Of a stretch of 57,912 nucleotides of DNA, positions 17,334 to 25,546 are shown piece by piece. Source of the stretch: Faecalicatena contorta (GTDB taxonomy: Bacteria; Bacillota; Clostridia; Lachnospirales; Lachnospiraceae). Position numbers and translations under genes: made by a program. Each line of letters begins with the position of its first letter. Position 1 is the stretch's first letter. Under the pieces are notes generated by a model. The model was given only the letters and a program-made list of their open reading frames with translations, made no database searches and was not told the origin of the DNA. Location of the stretch: positions 1-57,912 of the forward strand of contig NZ_JAFBIY010000009.1 of NCBI RefSeq assembly GCF_021531975.1. Reading direction: 5' to 3'.

Positions 17334-18236
17334 ATGCAATATATAAAAGGCCTGGAGAATTATAAAAATGATATCGGAAGTGCAGTGACATTTGGAAAAT
17401 TTGATGGACTGCACAAAGGACATCAGAAGCTTGTAAAAAAAGTAAAAGAACTTGGCAGAAAGGGACACCTCGACAGTGTTGTGTGTGCATTTGATATGTA
17501 CGCGCCGGAAGTGCTGATGACGAAAGAGGAAAGAGAGCTTCATCTGGAGGATGAGGTGGATTATCTTGTGGAATGTCCTTTTACAAAAGAGTTCAGAGAG
17601 CTGGAGGCAGAAGTATTCATCCGGGATATTATAAAAGGTGTTTTTCATGCTCAGGCAGTTGTCGTAGGAACGGATTTTCAGTTCGGATATGGAAAACGCG
17701 GTGATGTTCATATGCTTAAGGCATATGCAGAAAAATACGATTATGAATTATATGTGATTGAAAAGGAAAGATATAAGGATAAGATCATCAGTAGTACATA
17801 CATAAAAGAAGTGGTAAAAAACGGTGATCTTGCACTTGCAGACATACTGTTAGATTATAATTACGGTGTATTTGGTATAGTTGAGCCGGGAAGAAAGCTG
17901 GGACGTACACTGGGATTTCCTACATTTAATGTCCTGTGGCCACAGCAGAAGATTCTTCCAAAGAAAGGTGTTTATCTGTGCAGAGTCTATACGGAAGGAA
18001 GAGGTTATGACGCGATTGCCAATATCGGGGTCAAGCCTACCGTATCCGATGAAAACCGAGTACTGATCGAAAGTTTTTTGTTTGGTTATGAAGGAGATGC
18101 TTACGGTGAAGAAGTGCTTATAGAGCTTCTTGAGTTTGTAAGACCGGAGCAGAAATTTGCAGATAAAGAGGAACTTAAAGCGTGTGTGGAACATGACATC
18201 GCTACAGGGAAAAGGTACTTTAAGATAGCAGATTAA
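17334..18236 (+). CDS. ribF: Bifunctional riboflavin kinase/FAD synthetase RibF
   Basis: RibF converts riboflavin to FMN and then FAD. The N-terminal nucleotidyltransferase domain has TFGKFDGLHKGHQ and ISSTYIKE. The C-terminal riboflavin kinase domain has GRTLGFPTFN and the ANIGVKPTV block, then IESFLFGYEGDAYGE. At 300 residues it is standard in size. It is the last gene of the run starting at rimP and follows truB by three bases. Confidence 0.95.
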   Translation: MQYIKGLENYKNDIGSAVTFGKFDGLHKGHQKLVKKVKELGRKGHLDSVVCAFDMYAPEVLMTKEERELHLEDEVDYLVECPFTKEFRELEAEVFIRDIIKGVFHAQAVVVGTDFQFGYGKRGDVHMLKAYAEKYDYELYVIEKERYKDKIISSTYIKEVVKNGDLALADILLDYNYGVFGIVEPGRKLGRTLGFPTFNVLWPQQKILPKKGVYLCRVYTEGRGYDAIANIGVKPTVSDENRVLIESFLFGYEGDAYGEEVLIELLEFVRPEQKFADKEELKACVEHDIATGKRYFKIAD

Positions 18237-18247
18237 GGAGTGTACAA

Positions 18248-19897
18248 ATGAGTATTACATTAGTATTTTCGATGCTGGGAGGACTGGGATTATTCCTGTT
18301 CGGTATGAAGCTCATGAGCGAAGGACTGGAAAAAGCAGCCGGTGCAAGAATGAGGGGTATCCTTGAGTTTTTTACAAAGAATCGTTTTGTAGGAATGCTG
18401 GTGGGTATTGCGTTTACAGCAATTGTGCAGTCTTCCAGTGCAACTACAGTTATGGTTGTTAGTTTCGTGAATTCCGGGCTTATGACACTTTTACAGGCAA
18501 CAGGGGTTATTTTGGGCGCGAATATCGGTACAACTGTGACTGGTCAGTTGATTGCATTTAATTTATCGGACGTTGCACCACTTTTTGTTATGATTGGTGT
18601 GGTTATGGTCATGTTCTGTAAGAAAATGAGTATTAAGCGTGCCGGAGAAGTGGTACTTGGATTTGGTATTTTGTTCATGGGACTCAGTATTATGAGTGAT
18701 GCGATGAGTACACTCAGGGAGTCACCACAGATTGTAGAGCTGCTTAAATCGCTGAGTAATCCATTCGCGGCTATTTTGGTTGGATTTGTGATCACAGCTA
18801 TTCTGCAGAGTTCATCGGCGACAGTGGGTATTGTTATTCTAATGGCTTCTCAAGGACTTCTGGCATTTGTAATTTGCCCGTTCCTGATTTTGGGATGTAA
18901 TATCGGTTCCTGTGTATCTGCCCTTCTGGCAAGTCTTGGCGGCAAAAAAGATGCGAAACGGGCAGCGATGATACATTTTCTATTTAATGTTGTCGGTTCT
19001 GCAATTGCATTTGCAATCCTTTTGGTTGCGGTTACACCAATCACAGATGCACTGCTTAAGATTTCAGGCGGAAATGTAGCGAGAGCGGTTGCAAATGCAC
19101 ATTCAGCCATGAAGATATTTGAGGTAGCGATACTGTTCCCATTTATGGGCTGGATAGTAAAGGCAACTTACAAGATTGTTCCAGGAGAAGAAAGAACGGA
19201 AGAGGATGATTTCGAACTTCTCTACATTGGTGAAAAGTCCATTATTTCGCCGACAACAGCAGTTCTCGATGGAATCCGTGAGATCGAGCACATGGGAAAG
19301 GTTGCTATCGAGAACCTGAAAAATGGTATGGATGCATTATGCACTCTGAATGATGAGAAAATCAATGAGGTGTATGAAAAAGAAAAATATATTGACTTCA
19401 TGAACCGGAAAATTACAGATTATCTCGTGCGTATCAATGAAATGGATATTCCGCTTGCAGATGAGGAGATCATTGGTGGGCTCTTTCATGTTGTAAACGA
19501 TATCGAACGTATCGGTGACCATGCAGAGAACTTCGTTGATTCCGCAAAAATGCGTATTGAGGACCAGGTGGAATTCAGCGAAAAGGCGGAAAAACAGCTA
19601 AAAGATATGACAGATAAAGTAATTGAAATCCTGGAATATTCACTGGATATGTTTACAAATAATAATCAGGCTCACATGAAGGAGATTCTCCAGCTGGAGG
19701 ATGAAATCGATGCACAGGAGAAAAAACTGCAGCGGGCACATGTAAAACGCTTGACGAAGAATAAATGTACACCGGAAGCGGGAATGATATTCTCAGATAC
19801 GATTTCCGGGCTGGAACGTGTGGCTGACCATGCAACAAATATTGCTTTCGCAATCCTCGAACCGGAAGATCTGGAAGCAGGAGATGAAGAAGAATAA
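18248..19897 (+). CDS. Na/Pi cotransporter family protein with C-terminal PhoU domain
   Basis: This is probably a sodium-dependent phosphate transporter or a phosphate exporter of the YjbB/NptA type. The membrane part (about residues 1-305) holds the duplicated QSSSATT and QSSSATV signatures of the Na/Pi cotransporter family. Hydrophobic helices lie in two repeats. The cytoplasmic tail (about 330-549) resembles PhoU helical bundles, with two E-x-I-G-D/V-A-D-H-type segments (IERIGDHAENF and LERVADHATN). It has its own AAGGAG ribosome binding site 12 bases after ribF. The transport direction cannot be decided from sequence. Confidence 0.9.
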   Translation: MSITLVFSMLGGLGLFLFGMKLMSEGLEKAAGARMRGILEFFTKNRFVGMLVGIAFTAIVQSSSATTVMVVSFVNSGLMTLLQATGVILGANIGTTVTGQLIAFNLSDVAPLFVMIGVVMVMFCKKMSIKRAGEVVLGFGILFMGLSIMSDAMSTLRESPQIVELLKSLSNPFAAILVGFVITAILQSSSATVGIVILMASQGLLAFVICPFLILGCNIGSCVSALLASLGGKKDAKRAAMIHFLFNVVGSAIAFAILLVAVTPITDALLKISGGNVARAVANAHSAMKIFEVAILFPFMGWIVKATYKIVPGEERTEEDDFELLYIGEKSIISPTTAVLDGIREIEHMGKVAIENLKNGMDALCTLNDEKINEVYEKEKYIDFMNRKITDYLVRINEMDIPLADEEIIGGLFHVVNDIERIGDHAENFVDSAKMRIEDQVEFSEKAEKQLKDMTDKVIEILEYSLDMFTNNNQAHMKEILQLEDEIDAQEKKLQRAHVKRLTKNKCTPEAGMIFSDTISGLERVADHATNIAFAILEPEDLEAGDEEE

Positions 19898-19904
19898 AAA
19901 CTTC

Positions 19905-19933
19905 TTTACTTTAAACGAGACTTATGTTATACT
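19905..19933 (+). promoter_or_regulatory. Sigma-A promoter of rpsO
   Basis: TTTACT (19905-19910) and TATACT (19928-19933) are spaced by 17 bp. Transcription from about 19940 would begin at the first helix of the structured leader. Confidence 0.65.
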
Positions 19934-19940
19934 TGGCAAG

Positions 19941-19992
19941 TGGTAACAGCCGGTGTTCGGTAAATGGAATCTCCAACCATTACTTAATACCA
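19941..19992 (+). promoter_or_regulatory. rpsO leader with a three-way junction (putative S15 autoregulatory site)
   Basis: TGGTA (19941-19945) pairs with TACCA (19988-19992) as the closing helix. Inside it a short CCG/CGG hairpin (19950-19960) and a second helix TAAATGG with CCATTA (19961-19982) branch off. S15 binds three-way junctions in rRNA and represses its own synthesis in several bacteria through unrelated leader RNAs. The fold was drawn by hand. Confidence 0.55.
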
Positions 19993-20026
19993 GGCGATGT
20001 AATATAGTATATAGGAGGAAATTACA

Positions 20027-20293
20027 ATGATTTCAAAAGAAAAGAAAGAACAGATTATCGCTGAATATGGAAGAACAGCCGGAGACACAGGTTCACCGGA
20101 AGTACAGGTAGCTCTCCTGACAGCAAGAATTAACGAGCTTACAGAGCACTTCAAAGCAAATCCGAAGGATCATCATTCAAGAAGAGGACTTCTTAAAATG
20201 GTAGGTCAGAGAAGAGGACTTCTTGCATACCTTAAGAAGACAGATATCGAAAGATACCGTTCTCTGATCGAGAGACTTGGACTTCGTAAATAA
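20027..20293 (+). CDS. rpsO: 30S ribosomal protein S15
   Basis: S15 binds the central domain of 16S rRNA and is a primary 30S assembly protein. The 88-residue protein has the full family pattern: [38 protein letters not shown] and the LLAYLKKTD segment, ending ERLGLRK. The start ATG has TAGGAGG upstream. It lies two genes before pnp; the rpsO-pnp neighbourhood is conserved in bacteria, here interrupted by an aldo/keto reductase gene on the other strand. Confidence 0.98.
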   Translation: MISKEKKEQIIAEYGRTAGDTGSPEVQVALLTARINELTEHFKANPKDHHSRRGLLKMVGQRRGLLAYLKKTDIERYRSLIERLGLRK

Positions 20294-20307
20294 TTATACG
20301 AGAAGAG

Positions 20308-20347
20308 AAAATACCGGCCTGATGTTTACTGTCAGACCGGTATTTTT
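20308..20347. terminator. Terminator shared by rpsO and the convergent aldo/keto reductase gene
   Basis: AAATACCGG (from 20308) pairs with CCGGTATTT (to 20345), with CTGA/TCAG extending the stem. A T-run follows on the + strand and an A-run precedes it, so it can act on both strands. Confidence 0.85.
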
Positions 20348-20350
20348 TTG

Positions 20351-21340
20351 CTATAGAGAAATGCTGTCGATTTGTTTTAATTCTTCTTCAGAGAATACAG
20401 TGTTCTTGACAGCTTTTATATTATCTAAAATTTGTGAGGGCTTAGAGGCTCCTACGAGAACGCTTGTCACGATTCCATCTCTCAGAACCCAGCTCAATGC
20501 CATTTCTGCAAGAGTTTGCCCTCGCCGTGCAGCCAGCTCATTGAGTTGTCGAATCTGTTCCAGACGGTCATTTGTGAGTGCAGTTTCTTGCAGGAATCTT
20601 CCATCTGTTTTGATGCGGCTGTCTGATGGGATGCCATTGAGATACCGGTTTGTCAGCATTCCCTGTGCCAGGGGGCTGTAAGCAATGATTCCCTTATGCA
20701 ATCTGTCAGCCGTTTCTTTCAGTCCGTTATGTTCAATGGTACGGTCGAAGATAGAGTAACGGTTTTGATTGATGATGAAGGGGCAATGGAGATCATTCAA
20801 TATCGCTGATGCTTTTTCTAATGTTTCTCCGTTGTAATTGGATAATCCTGCATATAGAGCTTTTCCGCTTGTAACAGCCTGTGCAAGCGCGCCCATGGTC
20901 TCTTCTAACGGGGTGTCCGGATCCATACGGTGATGATAGAAGATGTCTACATATTCCAGTCCCATACGCTGAAGACTTTGATCGAGGCTGGATAAGATGT
21001 ATTTGCGACTTCCAAAGTTGCCATAAGGACCGTCCCACATTTCATACCCGGCTTTGGTACTGATGAGGAGCTCATCCCGGTAGGGAAGCAGATTTTCTTT
21101 CAGTATTCTTCCAAAGTTAATTTCTGCACTCCCGGGTTTGGGACCATAATTGTTGGCAAGATCAAAGTGTGTGATTCCGTTATCAAAGGCTGTGAATATA
21201 AGCTGCATCATATTTTCATAAGAAGCAGTATCTCCAAAATTGTGCCATAGTCCAAGAGAAATTGCCGGCAGTTTCAGACCGCTGCTGCCACAGCGATGAT
21301 AAGGCATGGACTGATAACGATCGCGTGATGCCTGGTACAT
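20351..21340 (-). CDS. Aldo/keto reductase (YghZ / L-glyceraldehyde-3-phosphate reductase type)
   Basis: This is an NADPH-dependent oxidoreductase with a TIM barrel. The opening MPYHRCGSSGLKLPAISLGL is typical of the YghZ/AKR14 group. Visible active-site elements are the aspartate-tyrosine region HFDLANNYGP, the lysine in LISTKAGY, and the histidine in IFYHHRMDPDTPLEE. The C-terminal cofactor segment is SVLVGASKPSQI. Enzymes of this type reduce methylglyoxal or L-glyceraldehyde 3-phosphate; the true substrate here is unknown. It is the only full-size minus-strand enzyme gene in the window and splits the usual rpsO-pnp pair. Confidence 0.9.
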   Translation of the reverse strand: MYQASRDRYQSMPYHRCGSSGLKLPAISLGLWHNFGDTASYENMMQLIFTAFDNGITHFDLANNYGPKPGSAEINFGRILKENLLPYRDELLISTKAGYEMWDGPYGNFGSRKYILSSLDQSLQRMGLEYVDIFYHHRMDPDTPLEETMGALAQAVTSGKALYAGLSNYNGETLEKASAILNDLHCPFIINQNRYSIFDRTIEHNGLKETADRLHKGIIAYSPLAQGMLTNRYLNGIPSDSRIKTDGRFLQETALTNDRLEQIRQLNELAARRGQTLAEMALSWVLRDGIVTSVLVGASKPSQILDNIKAVKNTVFSEEELKQIDSISL

Positions 21341-21485
21341 AAAATTCCTCCTTTTAGTTCATTACTTTTTTACAGATAATATCACTCCTGGAATATAGAA
21401 AGTCAAGAGATTTTCTCAATCATATAGAAAAAAATATGGAATTTACTTTATACAAAAAAATCTGGCATAATCTATACTATTATGA

Positions 21486-21491
21486 TATAAT
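21486..21491 (+). promoter_or_regulatory. Probable -10 box of pnp
   Basis: A perfect TATAAT lies 14 bases before the pnp leader hairpin. No good -35 hexamer lies at 16-18 bp; TGGCAT at 21463-21468 is the closest. Confidence 0.45.
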
Positions 21492-21504
21492 ATTAAAGAT
21501 TGTG

Positions 21505-21589
21505 GGCAGGAATCTCAATGCCCGAGACCACTGAAAAGCACATTTGCTAAAGGTAAATGGATTTTTCAGTAGTTTCGGCAATTCCTGCC
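21505..21589 (+). promoter_or_regulatory. pnp leader: long stem-loop (putative autoregulatory site)
   Basis: GGCAGGAAT (21505-21513) pairs perfectly with ATTCCTGCC (21581-21589). Inside, CCGA (21522-21525) pairs with TCGG (21575-21578), ACTGAAAA (21530-21537) with TTTTCAGT (21563-21570), and CATTT with AAATG at the tip. The 85-nt structure lacks a following T-run and ends 32 bases before the start codon. In E. coli the pnp leader forms a long hairpin that RNase III cuts so that PNPase can repress itself; a parallel function here is inference. Confidence 0.75.
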
Positions 21590-21621
21590 TGGTAAAAAAC
21601 AAAGAATAAAAGGAGAACAAT

Positions 21622-23709
21622 ATGTACAAGAAGTTTGAAATGGAATTAGCCGGCAGAACTCTTCGCGTTGATGTTGACAGAGTGGCAAAACAGGCAAATG
21701 GTGCAGTTCTTATGCACTACGGTGACACAACTGTACTTTGTACTGCAACAGCATCAGAGAAGCCAAGAGAGGGAATTGATTTCTTCCCACTTAGTGTAGA
21801 GTATAACGAGAGATTGTATTCTGTAGGAAAGATTCCGGGTGGATTTAATAAGAGAGAAGGTAAGGCATCAGAGAATGCAGTTCTTACATGCCGTGTTATT
21901 GACCGTCCGATGAGACCATTATTCCCAAAGGATTACCGTAATGACGTAACTTTGGAAAATCTGGTATTATCTGTTGATCAGGACTGTTCACCAGAGCTTA
22001 CTGCAATGCTTGGTGCTGCAATCGCTACAACAATTTCTGATATTCCGTTTGACGGACCGATTTCCACAACACAGGTTGGACTCGTAGATGGTGAATTTGT
22101 ATTCAATCCGACAGCAGCACAGAAGGAAGCATCTGACCTTGCACTTACGGTTGCTTCTACAAAAGAAAAAGTAATCATGATTGAAGCAGGTGCAAATGAA
22201 GTTCCGGAAGCAAAGATGATCGAAGCAATCTTCGCTGCACATGAACTGAATCAGAAGGTAATTGCATTTGTTGATACAATCGTTGCAGAGTGTGGAAAGC
22301 CGAAGCATGAATATGAAAGCTGCGCAGTACCGGAGGAATTATTTGCTGCGATGAAAGAAATCGTAACTCCGGAAGAAATGGAAGAAGCAGTATTTACGGA
22401 TGAGAAACAGGTAAGAGAGGAAAATATCCATCAGATTACTGAGAAATTGGAAGAAGCATTTGCGGATAATGAAGAATGGCTTGCTGTACTTGGTGAGGCT
22501 GTTTACCAGTACCAGAAGAAGACGGTTCGCAAGATGATCTTAAAAGACCATAAACGTCCGGACGGAAGAGCAATCGACCAGATTCGTCCGCTGGCAGCAG
22601 AGATCGATCTGATTCCAAGAGTTCATGGTTCAGCAATGTTCACACGTGGACAGACACAGATCTGTACAATCACAACACTTGCACCACTGGCAGAGGCACA
22701 GAGACTTGATGGACTTGATGAAGCAGAGACTTCCAAAAGATATATGCATCATTACAACTTCCCGTCATACTCTGTAGGAGAGACAAGACCTTCCAGAGGA
22801 CCGGGACGTCGTGAAATTGGACATGGAGCACTTGCAGAGAGAGCTCTTGTACCGGTACTTCCGGATGAGGCGGAGTTCCCATATGCAATCCGTACCGTAT
22901 CTGAGACATTTGAATCCAACGGTTCCACTTCTCAGGCCAGCGTATGTGCATCCTCCATGTCACTTATGGCAGCAGGTGTACCGATCAAGTCCCCTGTAGC
23001 AGGTATTTCAGCAGGACTTGTAACAGGAGAGACAGATGATGACTATCTGGTACTTACAGATATTCAGGGCCTGGAAGATTTCTTCGGAGATATGGACTTC
23101 AAGGTAGCCGGTACTCATAAGGGAATCACAGCTATCCAGATGGATATCAAGATTCACGGTCTGACAAGACCTATCATCGAAGAAGCAATTGCAGCAACAA
23201 AGAAAGCAAGAACTTATATTATCGATGAAGTTATGAATAAAGCAATCGCAGAGCCAAGACCGGAAGTTGGACCATACGCACCGAAGATCATTCAAATGCA
23301 GATTGATCCACAGAAGATTGGTGATGTTGTGGGACAGCGTGGGAAAACAATTAACGCCATCATCGAACAGACAGGCGTTAAGATTGATATTACCGATGAC
23401 GGCTCCGTATCTATCTGCGGAACAGACCAGAAGAGCATGGAGAAAGCCCAGAAACTGATCTACATTATTGTAACAGATTATGAAGCAGGACAGGTTCTGG
23501 AAGGAAAAGTTATCAGCATTAAAGAATTCGGTGCATTCGTAGAGTTCGCACCGGGTAAAGAAGGTATGGTTCACATTTCCAAGATTTCCAAGGAAAGAGT
23601 TAACCATGTAGAAGATGTGCTGACACTGGGCGATACAGTAAAAGTTGTATGCCTTGGTAAAGATAAGATGGGAAGATTCTCATTCAGCATGAAAGATGTA
23701 GCAGAATAA
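21622..23709 (+). CDS. pnp: Polyribonucleotide nucleotidyltransferase (PNPase)
   Basis: PNPase is a phosphorolytic 3'-5' exoribonuclease and part of RNA turnover. Two RNase PH domains flank a helical domain. The catalytic second core has MFTRGQTQ, the FPSYSVGETRPSRGPGRREI region (FPSYSVGE, GPGRREIGHG) and SNGSTSQASVC. The C-terminal KH domain has IGDVVGQRGKTINAII, and the S1 domain runs from VLEGKVISIKEFGAFV. The length (695) is normal, with a short tail after S1. AAAGGAG precedes the ATG. Its stop codon touches the palindromic repeat at 23709. Confidence 0.97.
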   Translation: MYKKFEMELAGRTLRVDVDRVAKQANGAVLMHYGDTTVLCTATASEKPREGIDFFPLSVEYNERLYSVGKIPGGFNKREGKASENAVLTCRVIDRPMRPLFPKDYRNDVTLENLVLSVDQDCSPELTAMLGAAIATTISDIPFDGPISTTQVGLVDGEFVFNPTAAQKEASDLALTVASTKEKVIMIEAGANEVPEAKMIEAIFAAHELNQKVIAFVDTIVAECGKPKHEYESCAVPEELFAAMKEIVTPEEMEEAVFTDEKQVREENIHQITEKLEEAFADNEEWLAVLGEAVYQYQKKTVRKMILKDHKRPDGRAIDQIRPLAAEIDLIPRVHGSAMFTRGQTQICTITTLAPLAEAQRLDGLDEAETSKRYMHHYNFPSYSVGETRPSRGPGRREIGHGALAERALVPVLPDEAEFPYAIRTVSETFESNGSTSQASVCASSMSLMAAGVPIKSPVAGISAGLVTGETDDDYLVLTDIQGLEDFFGDMDFKVAGTHKGITAIQMDIKIHGLTRPIIEEAIAATKKARTYIIDEVMNKAIAEPRPEVGPYAPKIIQMQIDPQKIGDVVGQRGKTINAIIEQTGVKIDITDDGSVSICGTDQKSMEKAQKLIYIIVTDYEAGQVLEGKVISIKEFGAFVEFAPGKEGMVHISKISKERVNHVEDVLTLGDTVKVVCLGKDKMGRFSFSMKDVAE

Positions 23710-23801
23710 TATCAAATAGGGACGTAGACTTTTTTAAAAAGTCTACGTCCCTATTTGATATTTGTGGTGTACCCAAATGAAAAATGTGGTGTACCCAATT
23801 A
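23709..23801 (-). repeat. Palindromic repeat element, copy 2
   Basis: This is the inverted counterpart of 5853-5938. It has a perfect palindrome of 26-bp arms with one central base (23709-23761), and two identical TGTGGTGTACCC motifs at 23763-23774 and 23785-23796, period 22 bp. The far end (TAATT, read on the minus strand) supplies the stop codon of the minus-strand HTH gene, and the near end overlaps the last base of the pnp stop. Lying between two convergent genes, it may act as their shared terminator. Confidence 0.88.
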
Positions 23802-24233
23802 GTTTAATATTGCTTCATCCATGTCATAAAGCAGGTGATTTGTCTCTAAAACAGATAAATGTTTGTGGATACAAAAAATGAGAATGGAATCTCGTTTACA
23901 TTTTGGATATAAGATTCCTTCTCTGGCGAGGATAAGAGCGTGTTGTATTTCGTTCAGATCTAAAGAGAGGGCAAGACAAAGGGCAATAATTTTGTCACGT
24001 CCTGGTTTTCTTTTTCCATTTATAATCTGATAACCATAGTTCCTTTGGATATGTGCATTTTTGATGAGTTGACCTGCAGAAATACCGGATTTTTTCATTT
24101 GTTCTTCTATATATTCTGGAAAAGATTGAACAGGGCTATTTAAATTTGATGTTTCAGAAAAATGCTCTAATTCGGTAATTGTCTGCATGGAATTCAACAT
24201 TTTTAAAAGTTCATTGGTTGTTTTTGAACTCAT
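23799..24233 (-). CDS. Small XRE-like helix-turn-helix protein, partner of divergent kinase
   Basis: The 144-residue protein starts MSSKTTNELLKMLNSM, with AAGAAAGGATG upstream on the minus strand. The middle (about residues 45-100) reads as a lambda-repressor-type HTH: FPEYIEEQMKKSGISAGQL, then NYGYQIINGKRKPGRDKI and LALSLDLNEIQ. The C-terminal part (about 100-144) is a conserved-looking helical tail with CKRDSILIFCIHKH. A longer frame to 24320 would run through the promoter. It is divergent from the kinase gene, with overlapping promoters, and may regulate both genes or be a kinase substrate; neither is shown. Composition is AT-rich compared with its neighbours. Confidence 0.72.
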   Translation of the reverse strand: MSSKTTNELLKMLNSMQTITELEHFSETSNLNSPVQSFPEYIEEQMKKSGISAGQLIKNAHIQRNYGYQIINGKRKPGRDKIIALCLALSLDLNEIQHALILAREGILYPKCKRDSILIFCIHKHLSVLETNHLLYDMDEAILN

Positions 24234-24247
24234 TCTAACATCCTTTC

Positions 24248-24295
24248 TTGTGAACAGGCTGATATTATCATATAATTTTAACAAAAGAAAAGCAA
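24248..24295. promoter_or_regulatory. Overlapping divergent promoters of the HTH and kinase genes
   Basis: On the + strand TTGTGA (24248-24253) and TATAAT (24271-24276) are 17 bp apart. On the minus strand TTGCTT (24295-24290) and TATGAT (24272-24267) are also 17 bp apart. The two -10 boxes overlap, so one bound regulator would affect both genes. Confidence 0.6.
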
Positions 24296-24305
24296 GGAGA
24301 AATCT

Positions 24306-25394
24306 ATGGATATAGAACAAGAGTATCGATTACAAATGTATCAGGATCTGGGACCGCTGGGAATGCAAGAAGAGATTCGTTTAAAGAGGAACAAGATATA
24401 CGGAAATATCTGTGTAGAAAAAAGAGTGTCATCCGAGTTGAAACATATATATGATTTCCTGAAAGAGAATAATATAAGGGGTGTACCTCAGATTCAGGAG
24501 TGTATTTTAGAAGAAGATTCACTTATTATAATTGAAGAATATGTTGCGGGAAGAACGCTGGAAGCAATTGTTCGAGAAGCACCATTGGGAGAAGAAGAGG
24601 TTGTCAGGATAATTCTGCAACTGTGCGATATTCTGGATGTACTTCATAATGCTACCCCGTCAATTATCTGCAGAGATATTAAGGCGGAAAATATCATGAT
24701 AGACCTTGAGGGATGTGTTTGGCTTGTGGATTTTAATATTGCACGAACATTTCAGGAAGGAAAGAAAAGGGACACGGTTATTCTTGGAACAGCAGAATAT
24801 GCTGCACCAGAGCAGTTTGGATTTTTTCAGACAGATAACCGAACAGATATATATGCGTTGGGTGTCTTGATTAACTATATGATGACCAGAAAGTTTCCGG
24901 TAGAAGAGATGGTAAAGGGGAGATTGTTCCAGATTGTGCAAAAATGTACTTACCTGGAACCGGGCAAACGGTATCAGGACATTGAAAAGGTGAAAGAAGA
25001 ATTATTTCAATTATATCCATCATATAGAAAACAAAAAGAACGGAATACGGATAAAAAATCTTTTGTACCACCAGGATTTCGAAGTAATACTTTCTGGAAA
25101 AAGATTGTTGCTGTAATAGGATATCTGTTTTGTGTGTGGTTTAGTTTTTCAATGGAAATAAAAAGTGAGAATGTTGTTCTGTCCGGCTGGCTGCTTCGGG
25201 TAGAACAGGGGATTATATTCGTGTCGCAGATGCTGTTTGTAGGAGTAGTATGTAATTACAGAGGCTGGCGTGACCAGATTCCACTTTTCAATAAGAAAAG
25301 CAGATATGTACGTATTGTCTTATATTTTCTTACAGAACTGGTGTTATTGTTTGCGGCGGCAATTGCTTGTGGAATTTGTGACATAATATTTTAG
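24306..25394 (+). CDS. Membrane-anchored Ser/Thr protein kinase with variant DFG motif
   Basis: This is a Hanks-type kinase domain (about residues 10-235) followed by a linker and three hydrophobic segments (about 253-272, 300-316 and 330-361). The catalytic loop reads CRDIKAEN, with D124, K126 and N129 and Cys in place of the usual His. The metal-binding motif is DFN (D142) instead of DFG. APE is at 167-169 and DIYALGV follows. The glycine loop is short (LGPLG), and K39 in VEKR is the likely ATP lysine. It therefore looks catalytically competent but atypical. No PASTA repeats are present, so it is not the cell-wall-sensing PrkC type. AAGGAG precedes the ATG. Confidence 0.85.
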   Translation: MDIEQEYRLQMYQDLGPLGMQEEIRLKRNKIYGNICVEKRVSSELKHIYDFLKENNIRGVPQIQECILEEDSLIIIEEYVAGRTLEAIVREAPLGEEEVVRIILQLCDILDVLHNATPSIICRDIKAENIMIDLEGCVWLVDFNIARTFQEGKKRDTVILGTAEYAAPEQFGFFQTDNRTDIYALGVLINYMMTRKFPVEEMVKGRLFQIVQKCTYLEPGKRYQDIEKVKEELFQLYPSYRKQKERNTDKKSFVPPGFRSNTFWKKIVAVIGYLFCVWFSFSMEIKSENVVLSGWLLRVEQGIIFVSQMLFVGVVCNYRGWRDQIPLFNKKSRYVRIVLYFLTELVLLFAAAIACGICDIIF

Positions 25395-25546
25395 AGTGTA
25401 TGCTGACAGCATACCAAAAAAAGAAATTCACGCATTAAAATAAGAAGCATAGAAAAAGAACGGTTATCATCTTCAGCCAGTCTTTTGATATCTTCTATAA
25501 CATCGGAATCTAAAGTAATGCTAACTTTACTTTTTTGTGGTTTCAT
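25391..25546 (-). CDS. Tiny ribbon-helix-helix (CopG/Arc-like) protein, possibly truncated
   Basis: A 51-residue frame on the minus strand begins MKPQKSKVSITLDSDVIEDI and continues KRLAEDDNRSFS, the classic pattern of an RHH DNA-binding protein: beta strand, helix, then the N-R-S-F-S turn. After that the sequence (MLLILMREFLFLVCC) departs from the expected polar helix 2, so the gene may be frameshifted or 3'-truncated. The last four bases overlap the kinase stop codon on the opposite strand. The ribosome binding site is weak. RHH proteins of this size are often antitoxins or plasmid-type repressors; no toxin gene adjoins it. Confidence 0.5.
   Translation of the reverse strand: MKPQKSKVSITLDSDVIEDIKRLAEDDNRSFSMLLILMREFLFLVCCQHTL

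Noticed and set aside
20277-20681. A + strand frame after rpsO covering part of the aldo/keto reductase gene
   Set aside because: It crosses the shared terminator and lies antisense to a conserved enzyme, with no ribosome binding site.
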